This document shows positions 21,299 to 32,477 of a DNA stretch of 64,000 nucleotides, one piece after another. The first letter of the stretch is position 1, and the number at the start of each line of letters is the position of its first letter. The stretch is from positions 30,221,422-30,285,421 of the forward strand of contig CM055109.1 of the NCBI GenBank assembly GCA_029204225.1, given 5' to 3'. Source of the DNA: Diphasiastrum complanatum (Eukaryota; Streptophyta; Lycopodiopsida; Lycopodiales; Lycopodiaceae). The notes under the pieces are model-generated. The model had not been told where the DNA came from and did no database searches. It was given only the letters and a program-made list of their open reading frames with translations. A program made the translations under genes and the position numbers.

Positions 21299-21721
21299 AA
21301 AAAAAATTGCTTTACACTTTTTTTAGAGATTTCACTTCAACTAAGGATCTGAACAAATCAGCCTCTAAGCTCTGATCTTAGATTCTAAAAAGAAATGTTT
21401 CAATGATCCAAAACTCTATTTGGTCATAGGTATTCTAGATTGAATCTAGATCAATACTATGCTTCAAAAAGCACAAAAAATGAACTAGTATTGTGATTTT
21501 GGGACCAAAAAACACAAAGTAACTTGAAATGAAAGTTGTTGTATGGTTTCACATGTGTGATAAGTACATACACAGCCTCCAAGTCGTTTTGATCCAAATG
21601 AGTTCCAGCTATCACTCTAAATGAACTTGCCCTCACTAGTATTGGCCAAAAACAAATTTTGCCAATGATCTTTACAAGATTTATGATTCAATAATCACTC
21701 TCTTACTTAGCTCTGATACCA

Positions 21722-22584
21722 TGAAAAATTTTACAGTTTTTAGGACAATAATGATTGTACTTTACAATCATAGAGAGTTATTGGTTGCTTAATCAATGGA
21801 TCTATCAAGTTCTACACTTTAGATCTTGATCTAGATTCACTACACTTGGATTTAAGCAAGAGCAATGGATCAACACATCATAAATTAGTGAGAGCGGCCT
21901 CACACATGCGGAGTATTGTCCACAATATGGCTTGCACCTGAAACAACAAGTACAATAATCCTAAATAGCAATCATTCATAGAAATCACAAGACAAATGAC
22001 TAGAAACCTCACAAAAGTGTAGAATGCAAAAGTCTCATCAATTTTCTTAGCAAAATGATGATCCTTTTATGGATCAAGTACATCCACGAGTCTGGTACAG
22101 TCCAGAAGGTCTTCACACGTGTGAAGAGTGCCACATCACTCAGATCTATCCATTTGATCCATCCTTGATCCTTATCCAAAGTTGACCTTCTAGAATATGG
22201 CTAAAATCCAAAAAGCTAGTCTCCTAGAATATAGGAATATTTCCTACAAAATAGGATCTAAGAAAAATGGTCAACTCTTATCTTCTAGTACTCTATACAC
22301 GCGTGTGAACATCCACTTGCCATGTGGAAGCATTTACTCATGCACATGCAAGGAAAAGCTAATTTCTAGGTGACTAGTCAACTTGACTAAAAAACTAGTC
22401 ATATCATGTTCACACTAACTAGATTGATACAAAATCAATTTAGATATATACAAGTATGAAAAGTACATCCTTTCACATGTGGGAACAAGCTCCACACGTG
22501 TGAAATCAGATCATCAACATTATTCTAATGTTTGATCAATATTTACAATAATCAATGTCAAGTCAAAAGTGATAATTGTCAACA
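21722..22584 (-). repeat. 5' LTR of nested copia (863 bp)
   Basis: It runs TGAAAAATTTTACAG...GATAATTGTCAACA. The primer site TGGTATCAGAGC follows on the minus strand at 21721-21710. It contains CACACGTGTGAAG (about 22115) and CACACGTGTGAAATC (about 22495). Confidence 0.85.
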
Positions 22585-22589
22585 TTAAC

Positions 22590-23875
22590 GTGCCCTTCAC
22601 GTAACGAAGAATTCTCTTTGCTGATTTCCAGTGAATCTCTCTAGGAGTATCCATGAATTGACTAACAACGGTTACAGCATAACTTATGTCAAGACGAGTA
22701 GTTGTGAGATAAATCAGCGAACCAACTAATTGATGAAATAAAATAGCATCAACTAGTGCACTCTCATCCTGGTTAGATAGTTTCTTACCAACCTCCACAG
22801 GCGTGGATACTGGCTTGCTATCGCACATTTTGAAATGCTTCAAAATCTCATTCATGTATTTTGTTTGTGTTAGTGCCATACTACTGCAACCTTGCCATAC
22901 TTCCACTCCCAAACAGTAGTGCATCAAGCCAAGATCAGTCATATCAAAACTAGAAAATAAGTCCTTCTTGATTGCACCAATCAAATCATCATCATTTCCT
23001 GTGATTATGAGGTCGTCTACGTACAGAACAATCAGTGTGATACTAGAGTCACGAGAAAAGCAGTTAAGATTGAAATATGAAGAAGTGCGTATCAAACCTC
23101 TAGATAGGAGATGCTCATCAAAGTGGCTATACCAAGGACGTGGTGCTTGTTTCAATCCGTACAAGGCTTTCTTCAGATTGCGCACTTTGTCTTCCATGCC
23201 ATGTATCACAAGGCCACTATGTTGCTCCATGTACACTTCTTCTTCAAGCTTACCATTCAGGAATACAGACTTTACGTCCATCTGATGTAGATTCCAGCCA
23301 AATAGTGCTGCCAAAGCAATCACCATGCGAAGTGTATTCCACTTGGCCACATGAGCGAAAGTCTCTACGTAGTCAATGCCCTTACTTTGCACATAGCCTT
23401 TCACTACAAGCCTTGCTTTGTGTTTTGCAATAGTTCCATCGGCATTGTACTTTGTCCTATGTACCCACTTGTTGCCAATGTGTCTTTTGCCCTTTGGAAG
23501 ATCCACTATCTCACATGTGTCATGGTGTTTGATGGAATCAATCTCCTGCTGCATTGTTTTTTGCCATATCTTCTGATTTTTGGCCTCCTCAAAGCAAGAG
23601 GGTTCAGTGGATGAAATAATATCACTCATAAGTGCAAGATATACCTGAAACCTGTCAGGTTCCTTCCTCTCCCTTGTGGAATGCTGCAACTCTTCCTCCT
23701 TACTAGACTTGGCAATTTTCCCTTCCTTGTCACTCATGAGTTTAGTGTACCATTTAGGTAACTTACGTTGAGGTGATCCGCTACGAGGTGAATAGGAATC
23801 CCATGGTGCATTTTGCTCCTTCCTTTTATCACCTGCTACCTCAGTCTTTTCCGATCCAATAGATTTGTTTCTCAC
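22590..23875 (-). pseudogene. Larger copia RT and start of RNase H
   Basis: A continuous minus frame gives KHKARLVVKGYVQSKGIDY, LHQMDVKSVFLNGKLEEEVY, ALYGLKQAPRPWYSHF, the catalytic LYVDDLIITGND and LIYLTTTRLDISYAV, ending at ILRYVKGTLM where the nested element inserted. The frame is long and clean, but integrase upstream is out of frame with it. Confidence 0.87.
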
Positions 23876-23998
23876 TCTCCATCTCGTCTCTATGGTGGGA
23901 GGAGTACCATGTCCATCATCCTCATTATGATGATCTTCGTGTGGTGGTGGAACTACTTCATCCTCTTTGAGAAGCTTACATAACTCATTATTATTCTT

Positions 23999-25254
23999 TT
24001 ATTCATTCCCAAATCTATGGATTTCATCAAATAAGACATCATGGCTTATGTGCACACGTAGCCCCTCTGGATCAGAATATCTATATCCCATGGTTTGTTC
24101 ATCATAACCTATAAAAATGCACTTCAAGGCCTTTACCTGTATTTTGGTTCTCTCGCTCTTAGGTATGTGAACATACACTTGGCATCCAAATACTCGCAAC
24201 CCATCCATCTTAGGCTTCTTACCAGTGAATGCCTCCTCGGGTGTGTGATTATGTACAACAACTGTAGGGTTTCTATTTTGCAAGAACACAACAGTTTTGA
24301 TAGCTTCACCCCATAAAGAATCAGTAACTCCCATATGTGTCATCATTGCCCTAGCTGCTTCGACAATGGTATGATTCTTCCTTTCAGCTACCCCATGAGG
24401 TGTATCAACTTGTGCAAACTCCTGTTTAATGCCCTGCTCCTTGCAAAAATCAATAAAATATGTGGAATGATACTCACCACCACGATTGCCCTGAGTACCT
24501 TGATCTTAGCACCTGACTAATTTTCAACCAATGCTTTGAAGCTTTTGAAGCATCCAAATGTGTCAGACTTCTGCTTAACGGTGTAGATCCAGGTCTTTCG
24601 TGAGTAATCATCAATGAAGGTTAGCAAATAAAATGCTTTACCAATAGACATTACTTTCATTGGCCCACATAGATCAGAGTGTATCAACTCAAGCACTCGT
24701 TTTGCCCTTGTTGTTCCTTCTTTGTTGAACTTCCTCCTGTGTAGCTTGCCTAGCACGCACTCTTTGCGAATGGACTCTTCTTTGTCATCCAAACTAGGTA
24801 GACCTGTTACCATCTTGAGCTTACAAAGTAGCCTCAAGCTCTTGAAGTTCAAATGCCCCATACGTCTATGCCATGTATCACTTTGTGTAATAGTTGTAGA
24901 TGCTAACACATTGTACTTTGTAACAACATCATTTAAGTTGTACAAACCACAAGTTTTATCTCTAAAGCCATCAACAATCACCTTGAAACCCCGTTTCACA
25001 TCCTTGATCTGGCATTTCTTGTTGTTGAACTCCACTTTCAACTTATGATCTGTCATTGTACCAACAGATAAAAGACTCTTCTGAAGGCCAGGAACATACA
25101 ACACATTTTCAATTACCTTCACATGTCCATCAGGAAATTGAATAGGCACTGCACCAACTCCATGAATTTGGCACTCGTTGTCGTTCACCTGCGCAACTCT
25201 ATCTCCATCATCAGTAAGCTCCACATTTTTAAACAATGATTCATTGCCAGTCAT
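23999..25254 (-). pseudogene. Larger copia protease-integrase region with in-frame TAG
   Basis: The pre-integrase WHRRMGHLNFKSL, LIHSDLCGPMKV and FIDDYSRKTWIY lie in one frame that stops with TAG after FKALVEN (about 24517). Reading on gives SGAKIKVLR, and the core resumes as SLWGEAIKTVVFLQNRNPT (24346-23999). Just upstream, the protease site reads WYAESGATRHMT (about 25285), with Glu in place of the catalytic Asp. The element is non-functional as written. Confidence 0.85.
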
Positions 25255-25385
25255 GTGTCTCGTTGCTCCTGATTCCGCATACCAATGTGTGTGATCAATG
25301 GAATGTTGCGATGCTAATGCGTCGCAAATGCCGTGCCTTGATCTTTGTTATCACTATCATTTTCTTCTTCGACAAAATTGGCCAA

Positions 25386-26189
25386 CTACTTCACTTTGCC
25401 TCTCTTAATATCCGCCTTCTTCTTGTGACAATCTCTTGCCCAATGTCCAGGCTTTTGGCAATAGAAACAATTGCCTTTCTTCTTCTTGCCTGATGTGGAT
25501 CCTTGATTGTCATCCTCCACATTCGACTTCTTGGATTGTTTCTTGTATTTATGCTTCCCTTTGACTAGCATTGCTTGATCTTCCGATGTGAGAAGTCGAG
25601 TTTTTACCACTTCACGCCTTTGTTCCTCCTGTAGGATGATGCCATGAAGATTTTCAAATGTTGGTAGCCTCTCCCTCGAAGCAACGCCACTTGCAAACAT
25701 TTGGAAATTTTCAGATAGACCATTTATAGCTATGTGAACCAGCTCAACATCTCTTATTGGCTCTCCAATAGTTGTCAACTGGTCTCGTAACTCCTTTATT
25801 CATGTGAAATAGGACCCTATGCCCTCATTCTCCTCCATGCGAATACTTATGAGTTTGGTCCTCAAAAACATCATTCGAGAGGGGTTCACCATCTGAAACT
25901 ATGTTTTGAGTGCATCCCAAGCATCTCTTGCTGATACAGCTTCACTAATGTGGGCAATGACATGATCCTTCACTGATAAATTTATCAAGGATAAGGCCTT
26001 TTGCGCCCTTTTTTCAAATGCACAAATATCGGCTGGAGTTGTAGTTGGCCGTTGTTCCACCCCAGTGACTATGTCCCACAGCTCCTTTTCCATGAAAATA
26101 CTTTTCATTTTGACTTTCCAAATGCTATAATTGGATACCCCATCCAATCTACTAGCTTCTCCAAGCACAGATTCCCCCAATCCTGCCAT
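25386..26189 (-). pseudogene. Larger copia Gag, two frames
   Basis: It starts MAGLGESVLGEASRLDGVSN and continues YSIWKVKMKSIFMEKELWDI and VKDHVIAHISEAVSARDAW. A frame break lies at about 25790-25900. Then come IRDVELVHIAINGLSENFQ, a lysine-rich linker and the knuckle CFYCQKPGHWARDC (about 25470). It belongs to the same family as the fragment at 14425. Confidence 0.85.
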
Positions 26190-27448
26190 TTCGCCAAAAA
26201 TTGCTCCTATAGCGCTTTAATGAGGCCCAATGACAAGCTTATAGAGCAATTTAGACTTCTAAAAGTCAACTTTAAGGTCTGACCAAAAAAGTTTCAAGAC
26301 CTCCCACCACTTTTTCGCCAAATTGGAAGCCAAATCGGTGTTGTCCTTCGAAATGCCCTTTGTCACCAACTCTTGACTGCTTGCCCACTGGAATGGTGAA
26401 AAGTCTTTTGGCGTGCTCCGAACACTTTCTCCGCGACAATCTCTTTGTTTTCAGGTAACATACCGCAGGGTACAGTCCTTTCCTGCCCTTAAATTGGAGG
26501 ATTATGGCTTTTGGACGGCCCTAAATGGAGAAAAGAGCTAAAAGATAAGGGCCTTTGAAGAAAATATACTATTTCTTCACCTTGAAGTAAAACTTTTCTT
26601 CAAAAGAATTTAACCTTCAGAGTCCCTTTCAATTTCAAATTTTTTTATGAAGTTGAAGGCCCTTCTGTCCTTCGAACACCTTCACATGAAATGTGAGATT
26701 TGAAGTTTGACAATCCAATGGATATTTTCAAATCCATGGTTCTAGATCATTCCCAGGAAAATCGATTACAACCGTTGACCTGATCCGATGATCCTCAAGA
26801 TGTTTGGTCATCGAACCTACCTCTTCCGCACGCTGGACTCTTCCACACACATCATGACAGGCCTGTTTCCACACGTGCGAGCTATTAGTGAGCTCCCTCC
26901 TCCTCTTTTGGATCTTTCAAGCTCCTTAGCTATGGCAGAAATTTTCCAAAGAACTAATACAGTTCCGTCTGTTGTCCGCGGCTCCTCACGGCCCTGTACG
27001 AAGTCCTATATCATACTAGGGCGCCCTCTCCTTGCTTTCACAGCACTAAACAAGTCTCTATGTGGAGAAAGATCCACTGTTTTGAGCATACAAACCCTAG
27101 ACTGGGGTTTCTTGGGCTTTAAAAACTCTCAGAAAGTTGTTTTCCAAATTTTTGGTTGACCAAATAGCATTCTCTGAGGTCGCCCTACTATTTATTGCCC
27201 ATTGCTTCAAACCGCTCTGAAAAATGACACCCAAATGAGTGCACACAGAGCATAAACGCCAAAGAAGGCCCAAAATTGATAATCTCCGATTAACTCTCAG
27301 ATTAAGCCAACAACTTTATGCTGAAGCTTGAATTCTACTGCACCTGCAAACGATTGCTCGTTTGACTAACCGTAAATGTTCTTCAAATTTTCCCAAAATT
27401 CGGCTTCCAGCTAATCTCAAATTGCTCCACTCCCAGGCTTTGATAACA
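26190..27448 (-). other. Long untranslated leader of the larger copia
   Basis: About 1.26 kb separates gag from the primer site (minus TGTTATCAAAGCCTGGGAG at 27430-27448). Plus-strand open frames here show no similarity and look accidental. This is long for a copia leader, so some of it may be inserted sequence. Confidence 0.5.
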
Positions 27449-28491
27449 TGTCAAGGATCTTACTGGCAGTATAGTTAGCTAATTTGCAAGCAATCTAACA
27501 TCAATCAGATAACGAGTGTCCCAACTTACACTACGTGTGCCGTCAAACTGGCACTCATGAATACTATCACAAAAGTAGTAAAAAACTCGAAATTACTGCT
27601 AAACACAAAAAGTCATGAACTGTAAGAGAAACTCAGGCTTATTGTGAAAAATGCAAAAATAAGCTTGGTAGAGGCCAAAAATCTTGTATATAGATAAACA
27701 CACATGTGTGGAGCTTGTTCCCACGTGTGAAACTAGTGTACTTGTCATGTACCATAATCATATAGGATGTACATATGATTTAATTCAAGTTCTAGTGACA
27801 AAAAAGGCCAAAAACTAGTTTTCTAGACATATGACACATGGCATCAATCTATTAATTGCATGAGCCACATCCTTTGGATAGGTGTCATATCACATGTGTA
27901 GAGGACAGCTCACATGTGTGGAATAAGCTGAAGTAGGCAAATTTTGACTTCTAGAAGATTTCCAAGTAGATCTCCATATAGAAGGAAAATGGACCAAAAG
28001 TGCTCAAAATAGAAGGTTTTGTCCAACTGTCAGTTTTGCATGATGAATCATCATATGACAAAGCACCTTCACACATGTGGGATCAGAGGGATGATCAGTA
28101 CCACGAGCTCCCACTTATTGTATATATAGAGCCACATTTGGCCATAATCAATGTGAGACACCAATCTTGGTTTTGGAAGCAATTTTGAATGATTCTCTCC
28201 ATTTGTCTACATTTGTTTTGATTGTTTTGAGGTTCTATCAATGTGTACTTGATTTTCAGGTCGGAGTCCGTACCCTGACAGGGTTTCACACGTGTGAAAC
28301 CAGCAAGTACATTTACCTTCAATAAATGATTGTTCTTGTTTGAATTTTATGTCTAGAATTGATCTAGATTGATCTTAATCTTATGTAGATTGATAGATCA
28401 AGTAAATCTAACATCCAATCCTTCTTGAGGATCAGATTAGGATCCACTCTTGGTCCTTTTTGTACTTTTTGCACACTTACTTATTCTAATA
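27449..28491 (-). repeat. 5' LTR of the larger copia, interrupted by a solo LTR
   Basis: 27449-27642 and 28476-28491 together match 16806-17144. The two halves abut a 27643-28475 insertion. The terminal CA is mutated to TA (CTAATA), followed by the TSD GCCCC. Confidence 0.85.
27643..28475. mobile_element. Solo LTR (833 bp) within the 5' LTR
   Basis: It runs from TGTGAAAAATGCAAAAA to TACTTTTTGCACA, with ends that are inverted-repeat related (TGTG.AAAA). Flanks CTTAT (27638-27642) and CTTAC (28476-28480) fit a 5-bp target duplication with one mutation. No internal coding sequence is present, so it is a recombination product. It contains CACGTGTGAAAC and CACACGTGTGAAACC. Confidence 0.75.
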
Positions 28492-28496
28492 GCCCC

Positions 28497-28690
28497 ATGA
28501 GAGACATTATACACACATTTCATTGTTTTCAAATCCCCTGTAAGGTGCCATTGAATTTGAAAACTTCCATGGTTTTCGACTATAAATTTCTCACCCTCCA
28601 AATGTCTCTTTATAATCTCCCCATAATTTGCTCATGAAAATATCCATGAAAGTATTTTATGGTCCTCTTTCAAGACCTGTAGAGAAACAA
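28497..28690 (-). pseudogene. Unknown repeated gene family, copy A, 5' part (gene 1)
   Basis: The minus strand, after the acceptor TTTCTCTACAG (about 28682), reads VLKEDHKILSWIFS, a stop, then HLEGEKFIVENHGSFQIQWH and LTGDLKTMKCVYNVSHGA, ending exactly at the TSD. Copies B and C have V MKEDPDILSWIF and GDLKTLKCMFNVSHGANSK after an equivalent acceptor. Upstream exons of copy A were not found, so it is 5'-truncated near 28690. Confidence 0.65.
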
Positions 28691-29315
28691 GTAATGCATG
28701 AAATGTTAATAAAAAAAGACAATGTATTCAATGTTAATAATGATACTTAAAATTATCAATTTTAAATCAAACTTAACAAATAAACAGTTTATAAGAAAAC
28801 AAACTTTAATGCTCGAATGCTTCTTTTTAATTGCCGCTATGTGTAGATAAGTCATCAATATTCTTCTTTGGTACTTTGTCTTTTTTCTTTTCATCATGTC
28901 TTTTTTGATACCTTGTTTCTTATATGGGCCCAAAGAGGGCCCTATAAGAAATGCCATGTAGGAGAGAGAAAAATAACTATAAAGTAATCATAATATCATT
29001 GTCTATCTTCTTTACGCATCTGCCCGCACTACTTTCCATGTAAATGAATGCACCTTAGTTTAGTCACATCAAACTTCACTGGTGCTTAACCATAGTTAAA
29101 ATATAATTTTCAAAATGCTGAAATATTCCCTCCCAATAGTTGGAAACACTCAAAAATTTGAATTAGGAGTGACATTTCTAAAACAAAGCCTACGCCATCT
29201 CTATCTCCAAGGTCAAAAACAAGTATTTAGCGCCATCTCTATCTCTAGCAGAGTCGTTAGCGCCATCTCCAGCTTTGTATTCCATTGTGTTGTTTGTTAC
29301 TATACTATTGTACTG
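28691..29315. other. AT-rich spacer between head-to-head copies A and B
   Basis: No convincing gene was found. A short repeat GCCATCTCTATCTC(CA/TA)G occurs about three times at 29188-29275. The stretch could hold a bidirectional promoter for the head-to-head copies, but nothing visible proves it. Confidence 0.35.
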
Positions 29316-30153
29316 ATGACAAAGCTTTATCATCTTCATGTGGATCTATCACCAGAATATGCTCCGCTCAGGACAAGAAATTCAAAGCAACCCAAATTGT
29401 CAACTTCTGATATAGTCCGATACATGGAGGAAAAGCTAAAGCATGTAGATTTATGGTCATCAGAAACATTGTATCCTATTGATCCATGTTCATTGCAACA
29501 TCCATAGTTTCATTCGGTGAGTCAATTAATAATCTATATGTGTCATGGTAAAAATGGCCTTTTGGGTTACTGTGAGAATTTGATGCTCTATGAGAATGCA
29601 CATTCAATGCAAAAAATACATTATTTGGAAGAGGAATCAAGGAAAATATCAAAGGAGTGCGAAGAAAAATCTACAAAGATGAAAACTTGTTTGGATGAAA
29701 ATGAGATGCTCAAGAAGGAGATCCAAAGGTTGAAATCTTCTTTGCATCATTATACAACTAGTAATGATGAGATAAAAACTGCATTTCAATCCACGCGTAT
29801 CTCATAATTGTCTCTTGTTAAAGATATGGATGGGCTCAACAGAGAGGTCTGAAACAACAAGAGGAAAAGATTGATAAACAAGGATATATGTGATCTATCA
29901 TCCAGAGGAGGTCATAGAAAAAGATGAATCCGTGCATTCAAGTAAGTTATAGCTTATTTGGTATTGAATAATGCTTGAACTTTTTTATTCATTCATAATC
30001 ACTAATTTTGTTATTTATTCATTTCAACTTTCTGTTGCTTTGTTTATTATATACTGCTATGAATACTATGAGTGTCCTAATTTCTACTGACATTTTCATG
30101 AACATTATGTTTGCAATGCAGATCAGCATTGGTTGTTGAAGACCATTTGGCCG

Positions 30154-30326
30154 ATGAGATTTCAATTGGAAACTCACTAGGCTCTATCTTGACTTCTAAA
30201 TCTATGAAATCAATGTTAAATAATAACAAAATGAAAAGTATGAGATTTCAATTGGAAACTCACTAGGCTCTATCTTGACTTCTAAATCAATGAAATCAAT
30301 GTTAAATAATAACAAAATGAAAAGTA
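30154..30326 (+). repeat. 86-bp tandem duplication inside copy B
   Basis: ATGAGATTTCAATTGG...ATGAAAAGT occurs at 30154-30239 and again from 30240, nearly identical. It duplicates part of an exon and is absent from copy C, which has only the second form. Confidence 0.9.
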
Positions 30327-31411
30327 TTAAGGCTTCAGTTACTAATAGCATTATGGATGAAGTTGGAAAAATATTAGACACTACATTGTTTCAGGGGGCA
30401 TGTGACTTTTCTAGCATCAGTAGGGGAGCATATGCAACAATGTTTAAGATGATAAATGAGGCATTTGCACAGGTAAATATTAAAAAGTTTCCAATCCCAC
30501 CACCATTTTATCTTTAAAAAAAAAAAAAACATGTTAAACCAAGGTATGCAGACAATACTTGGTAATCCATCTCATATCAATGAAGTGTATTGCTCGAAAG
30601 GAGAAGTCTAGGATCTAACCATTCCAACAATTTATTTATTGACATTAATCAGTTACTAACATTCATCATAAATTTTTACGGTATTACAAATGAGAATGTC
30701 AATAACAAGTTGATAGTTGTTCTCAAGTTAGATGAGTCTGAAATTATAAAAGGACAAAAAATGGAAAGAGTCAGTCTCATGATCATGAACGGAACACTTT
30801 CAAATTCAAAAAACTTAGAAGGCCTCAATTTCAGTGTTCAATCAGAAAATGATATCTGGTGGTTGGCAGCATTTCCGGTATAATAGTTCCTTCGCATAAT
30901 AAATAGGGATAGTCATTTGAATATGGATTTCATTTGGAAAATTTTCTATGTGTTAATATTATGAGGCTAATCATGTTTTTGTATTCTCTTATAGGTGATG
31001 AAAGAAGACCCTGACATTCTCTCATGGATATTTAAAAGAACATCATATCCTGCCACCATAAAAAATCACATGGAGGGAGTTCCACTCAATATTCCTGGAA
31101 TTGGCACTTTCAACATTGAATGGCATTTAGCAGGAGATCTGAAGACATTAAAATGTATGTTCAATGTATCTCATGGTGCTAACTCTAAACACCCTTGTTT
31201 GTACTGCATGAAAATAGCAAAAGACATGACAAGGAGTACAGGAATATCAAGAGATCGAGAAGATCCTAATTGAAAACCTGTACTACCGATTTCTCTACGA
31301 AATGTTCATATCTGTACATTGCATGCGGAGGTGCATATTATAGAAAAAATAAGATATCTTCACATCTTGTTTGCATAGAATTTCGAGCCAGAGGCCTCTG
31401 CGAAGGAAGCT

Positions 31412-31416
31412 ATTTC
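31412..31416. repeat. Target-site duplication ATTTC (left)
   Basis: It matches 40280-40284 exactly. Joining the flanks restores KEAIS RLEDVLSKADL in frame. Confidence 0.9.
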
Positions 31417-32181
31417 TGTAGTGGCTTTCTTTCCTTGCCTAACCTAAATCCAAGATCTAGTCAATCTAGCATCAAAGAGACAGAGTTACTTGTCACGCGT
31501 AGGTTCGTTCCCATGAGAGCGATAGTATAGTTCAGATTTCAGCATGAATGGAAGATCCACATATAACTCTAACATCCATTAACCCTATGATCCATTAACA
31601 CTACACAACCACAATAAGATAGCTTACTCTTTCTCTCTCTTCCTTTCTCTCTCATAACAAGTATAATAACATACAATCCCAATAACAATCAGATCCAACA
31701 ATCAACAAATCCAAAGAAAGCATGAGAGATGGAGGAAAAGTGATAAAGAGCAAGGACATTCATCAATCCATTCATGAAGAGAACTAATCTGCTTTATTGA
31801 AATGAGGAAATGAACATGAGGAGCAACTCGAGTTGGTCCCTTTTTATAACAGAGAGGAGGACCCTGGTCTCTTCTGTTGGTCCATTTCCGCCTCCCTAAT
31901 TTAAAAAAGAGTGAGAACCATCCAAAATTGGAGGGAAACAATTTGAATTTGAATTTGAACCAATTTTGGTGGGAGTCCCAACTTTACTCACTAACTTGAC
32001 ATTTAGGCCCTACGACATTCAAAGTCCCGCAAAAAGACCTAAAGTCCTTTTATTGACTTGTAACTAATCAATCAAATAACTATGTAATCATCGGGTTGGA
32101 CTTACACATGCAGGGTGCCAAATCCCTCTCACTTATTAACTAGGGATAGGGTTGCCTTGGGATCCGCAAACCCTCCAACAG
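31417..32181 (-). repeat. 3' LTR of the gypsy element
   Basis: The LTR is about 765 bp, TGTAGTGGCTTTC...CCCTCCAACA. The part from about 31708 aligns with 39794-40279 at high identity. A related LTR-end fragment occurs at 45236-45370. Confidence 0.85.
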
Positions 32182-32205
32182 TATCCCCCACCAAAACTGG
32201 CGGCG
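32182..32205 (-). other. Polypurine tract of the gypsy element
   Basis: The minus strand reads GGTGGGGGATAC directly before the LTR start TGTTGGAGGG. Exact abutment supports its role in plus-strand priming. Confidence 0.75.
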
Positions 32206-32477
32206 GTCCCACGACACCTGCTAGATGTAGTTATTGGGGACTTTTATTAGCTTTGCGTTGAATCTTGATTAAATGGTACTACACCTTCTTCATAAAGTCG
32301 AGGCATGCAATATTAAAATCCAAGTTGTGTGGCAGAAAACAACGATGGGCTTCGACAATCCACTTTGAGATTGTCCATGATGTGAAGCGTGATTCCCATG
32401 AGCCTCCCATCATTGCTGCACAAAAGTATAAACGAGCAACCGGCAGCTGATCTTTGATATTCTCTGAGGCCATCGGC

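Larger units (their letters stand above)
17675..22584 (-). mobile_element. Nested Ty1/copia element with internal deletion
   Basis: The flanks carry the duplication TTAAC (17670-17674 and 22585-22589). The minus strand carries a TGGTATCAGAGC primer site (21710-21721) and the purine tract GTGAGGAGGAG (18164 onward). Gag, a small integrase part, and RT/RNase H are present. The knuckle, protease and much of integrase are missing between 20404 and 20440. The LTRs are 489 and 863 bp. It interrupts the RNase H of the larger copia and is therefore younger. Confidence 0.9.
16806..28491 (-). mobile_element. Ty1/copia element, decayed, carrying two later insertions
   Basis: The LTRs begin TGTCAAGG at 16806 and 27449. 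On the minus strand a tRNA-Met-type primer site (TGTTATCAAAGC, imperfect) follows the 5' LTR. The purine tract TTAAGGGAGAG precedes the 3' LTR. Gag and pol run minus from 26189 to about 22585 and resume at 17674-17159 beyond a nested copia. A solo LTR sits inside the 5' LTR. Target duplication GCCCC flanks the whole. Multiple stops and frameshifts mean it cannot be autonomous. Confidence 0.88.
29316..31416 (+). pseudogene. Unknown repeated gene family, copy B, 5' part (gene 1)
   Basis: The exon series starts near MTKLYHLHVDLSPEYAPL. It continues with a coiled-coil region (IHYLEEESRKISKECEEKS to about 29800), then SIKASVTNSIMDEVGKILD ending at CACAG|GTAAAT (30472). Next is LDESEIIKGQKMERVSLM, ending near 30878. 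Then, after the acceptor CTTATAG, come VMKEDPDILSWIFKRTSYP, FNIEWHLAGDLKTLKCMF, NSKHPCLYCMK and LRNVHICTLHAEV. Stops and frame changes make it a pseudogene. The paired Cys in CLYC and the motif order recall uncharacterised multicopy invertebrate proteins, a recollection I cannot check. The rest lies beyond the gypsy at 40285. Confidence 0.6.

Noticed and set aside
26788-27159. Plus-strand gene in the copia leader (124 codons)
   Set aside because: It lies between primer site and gag on the opposite strand, has no motif, and is likely accidental.
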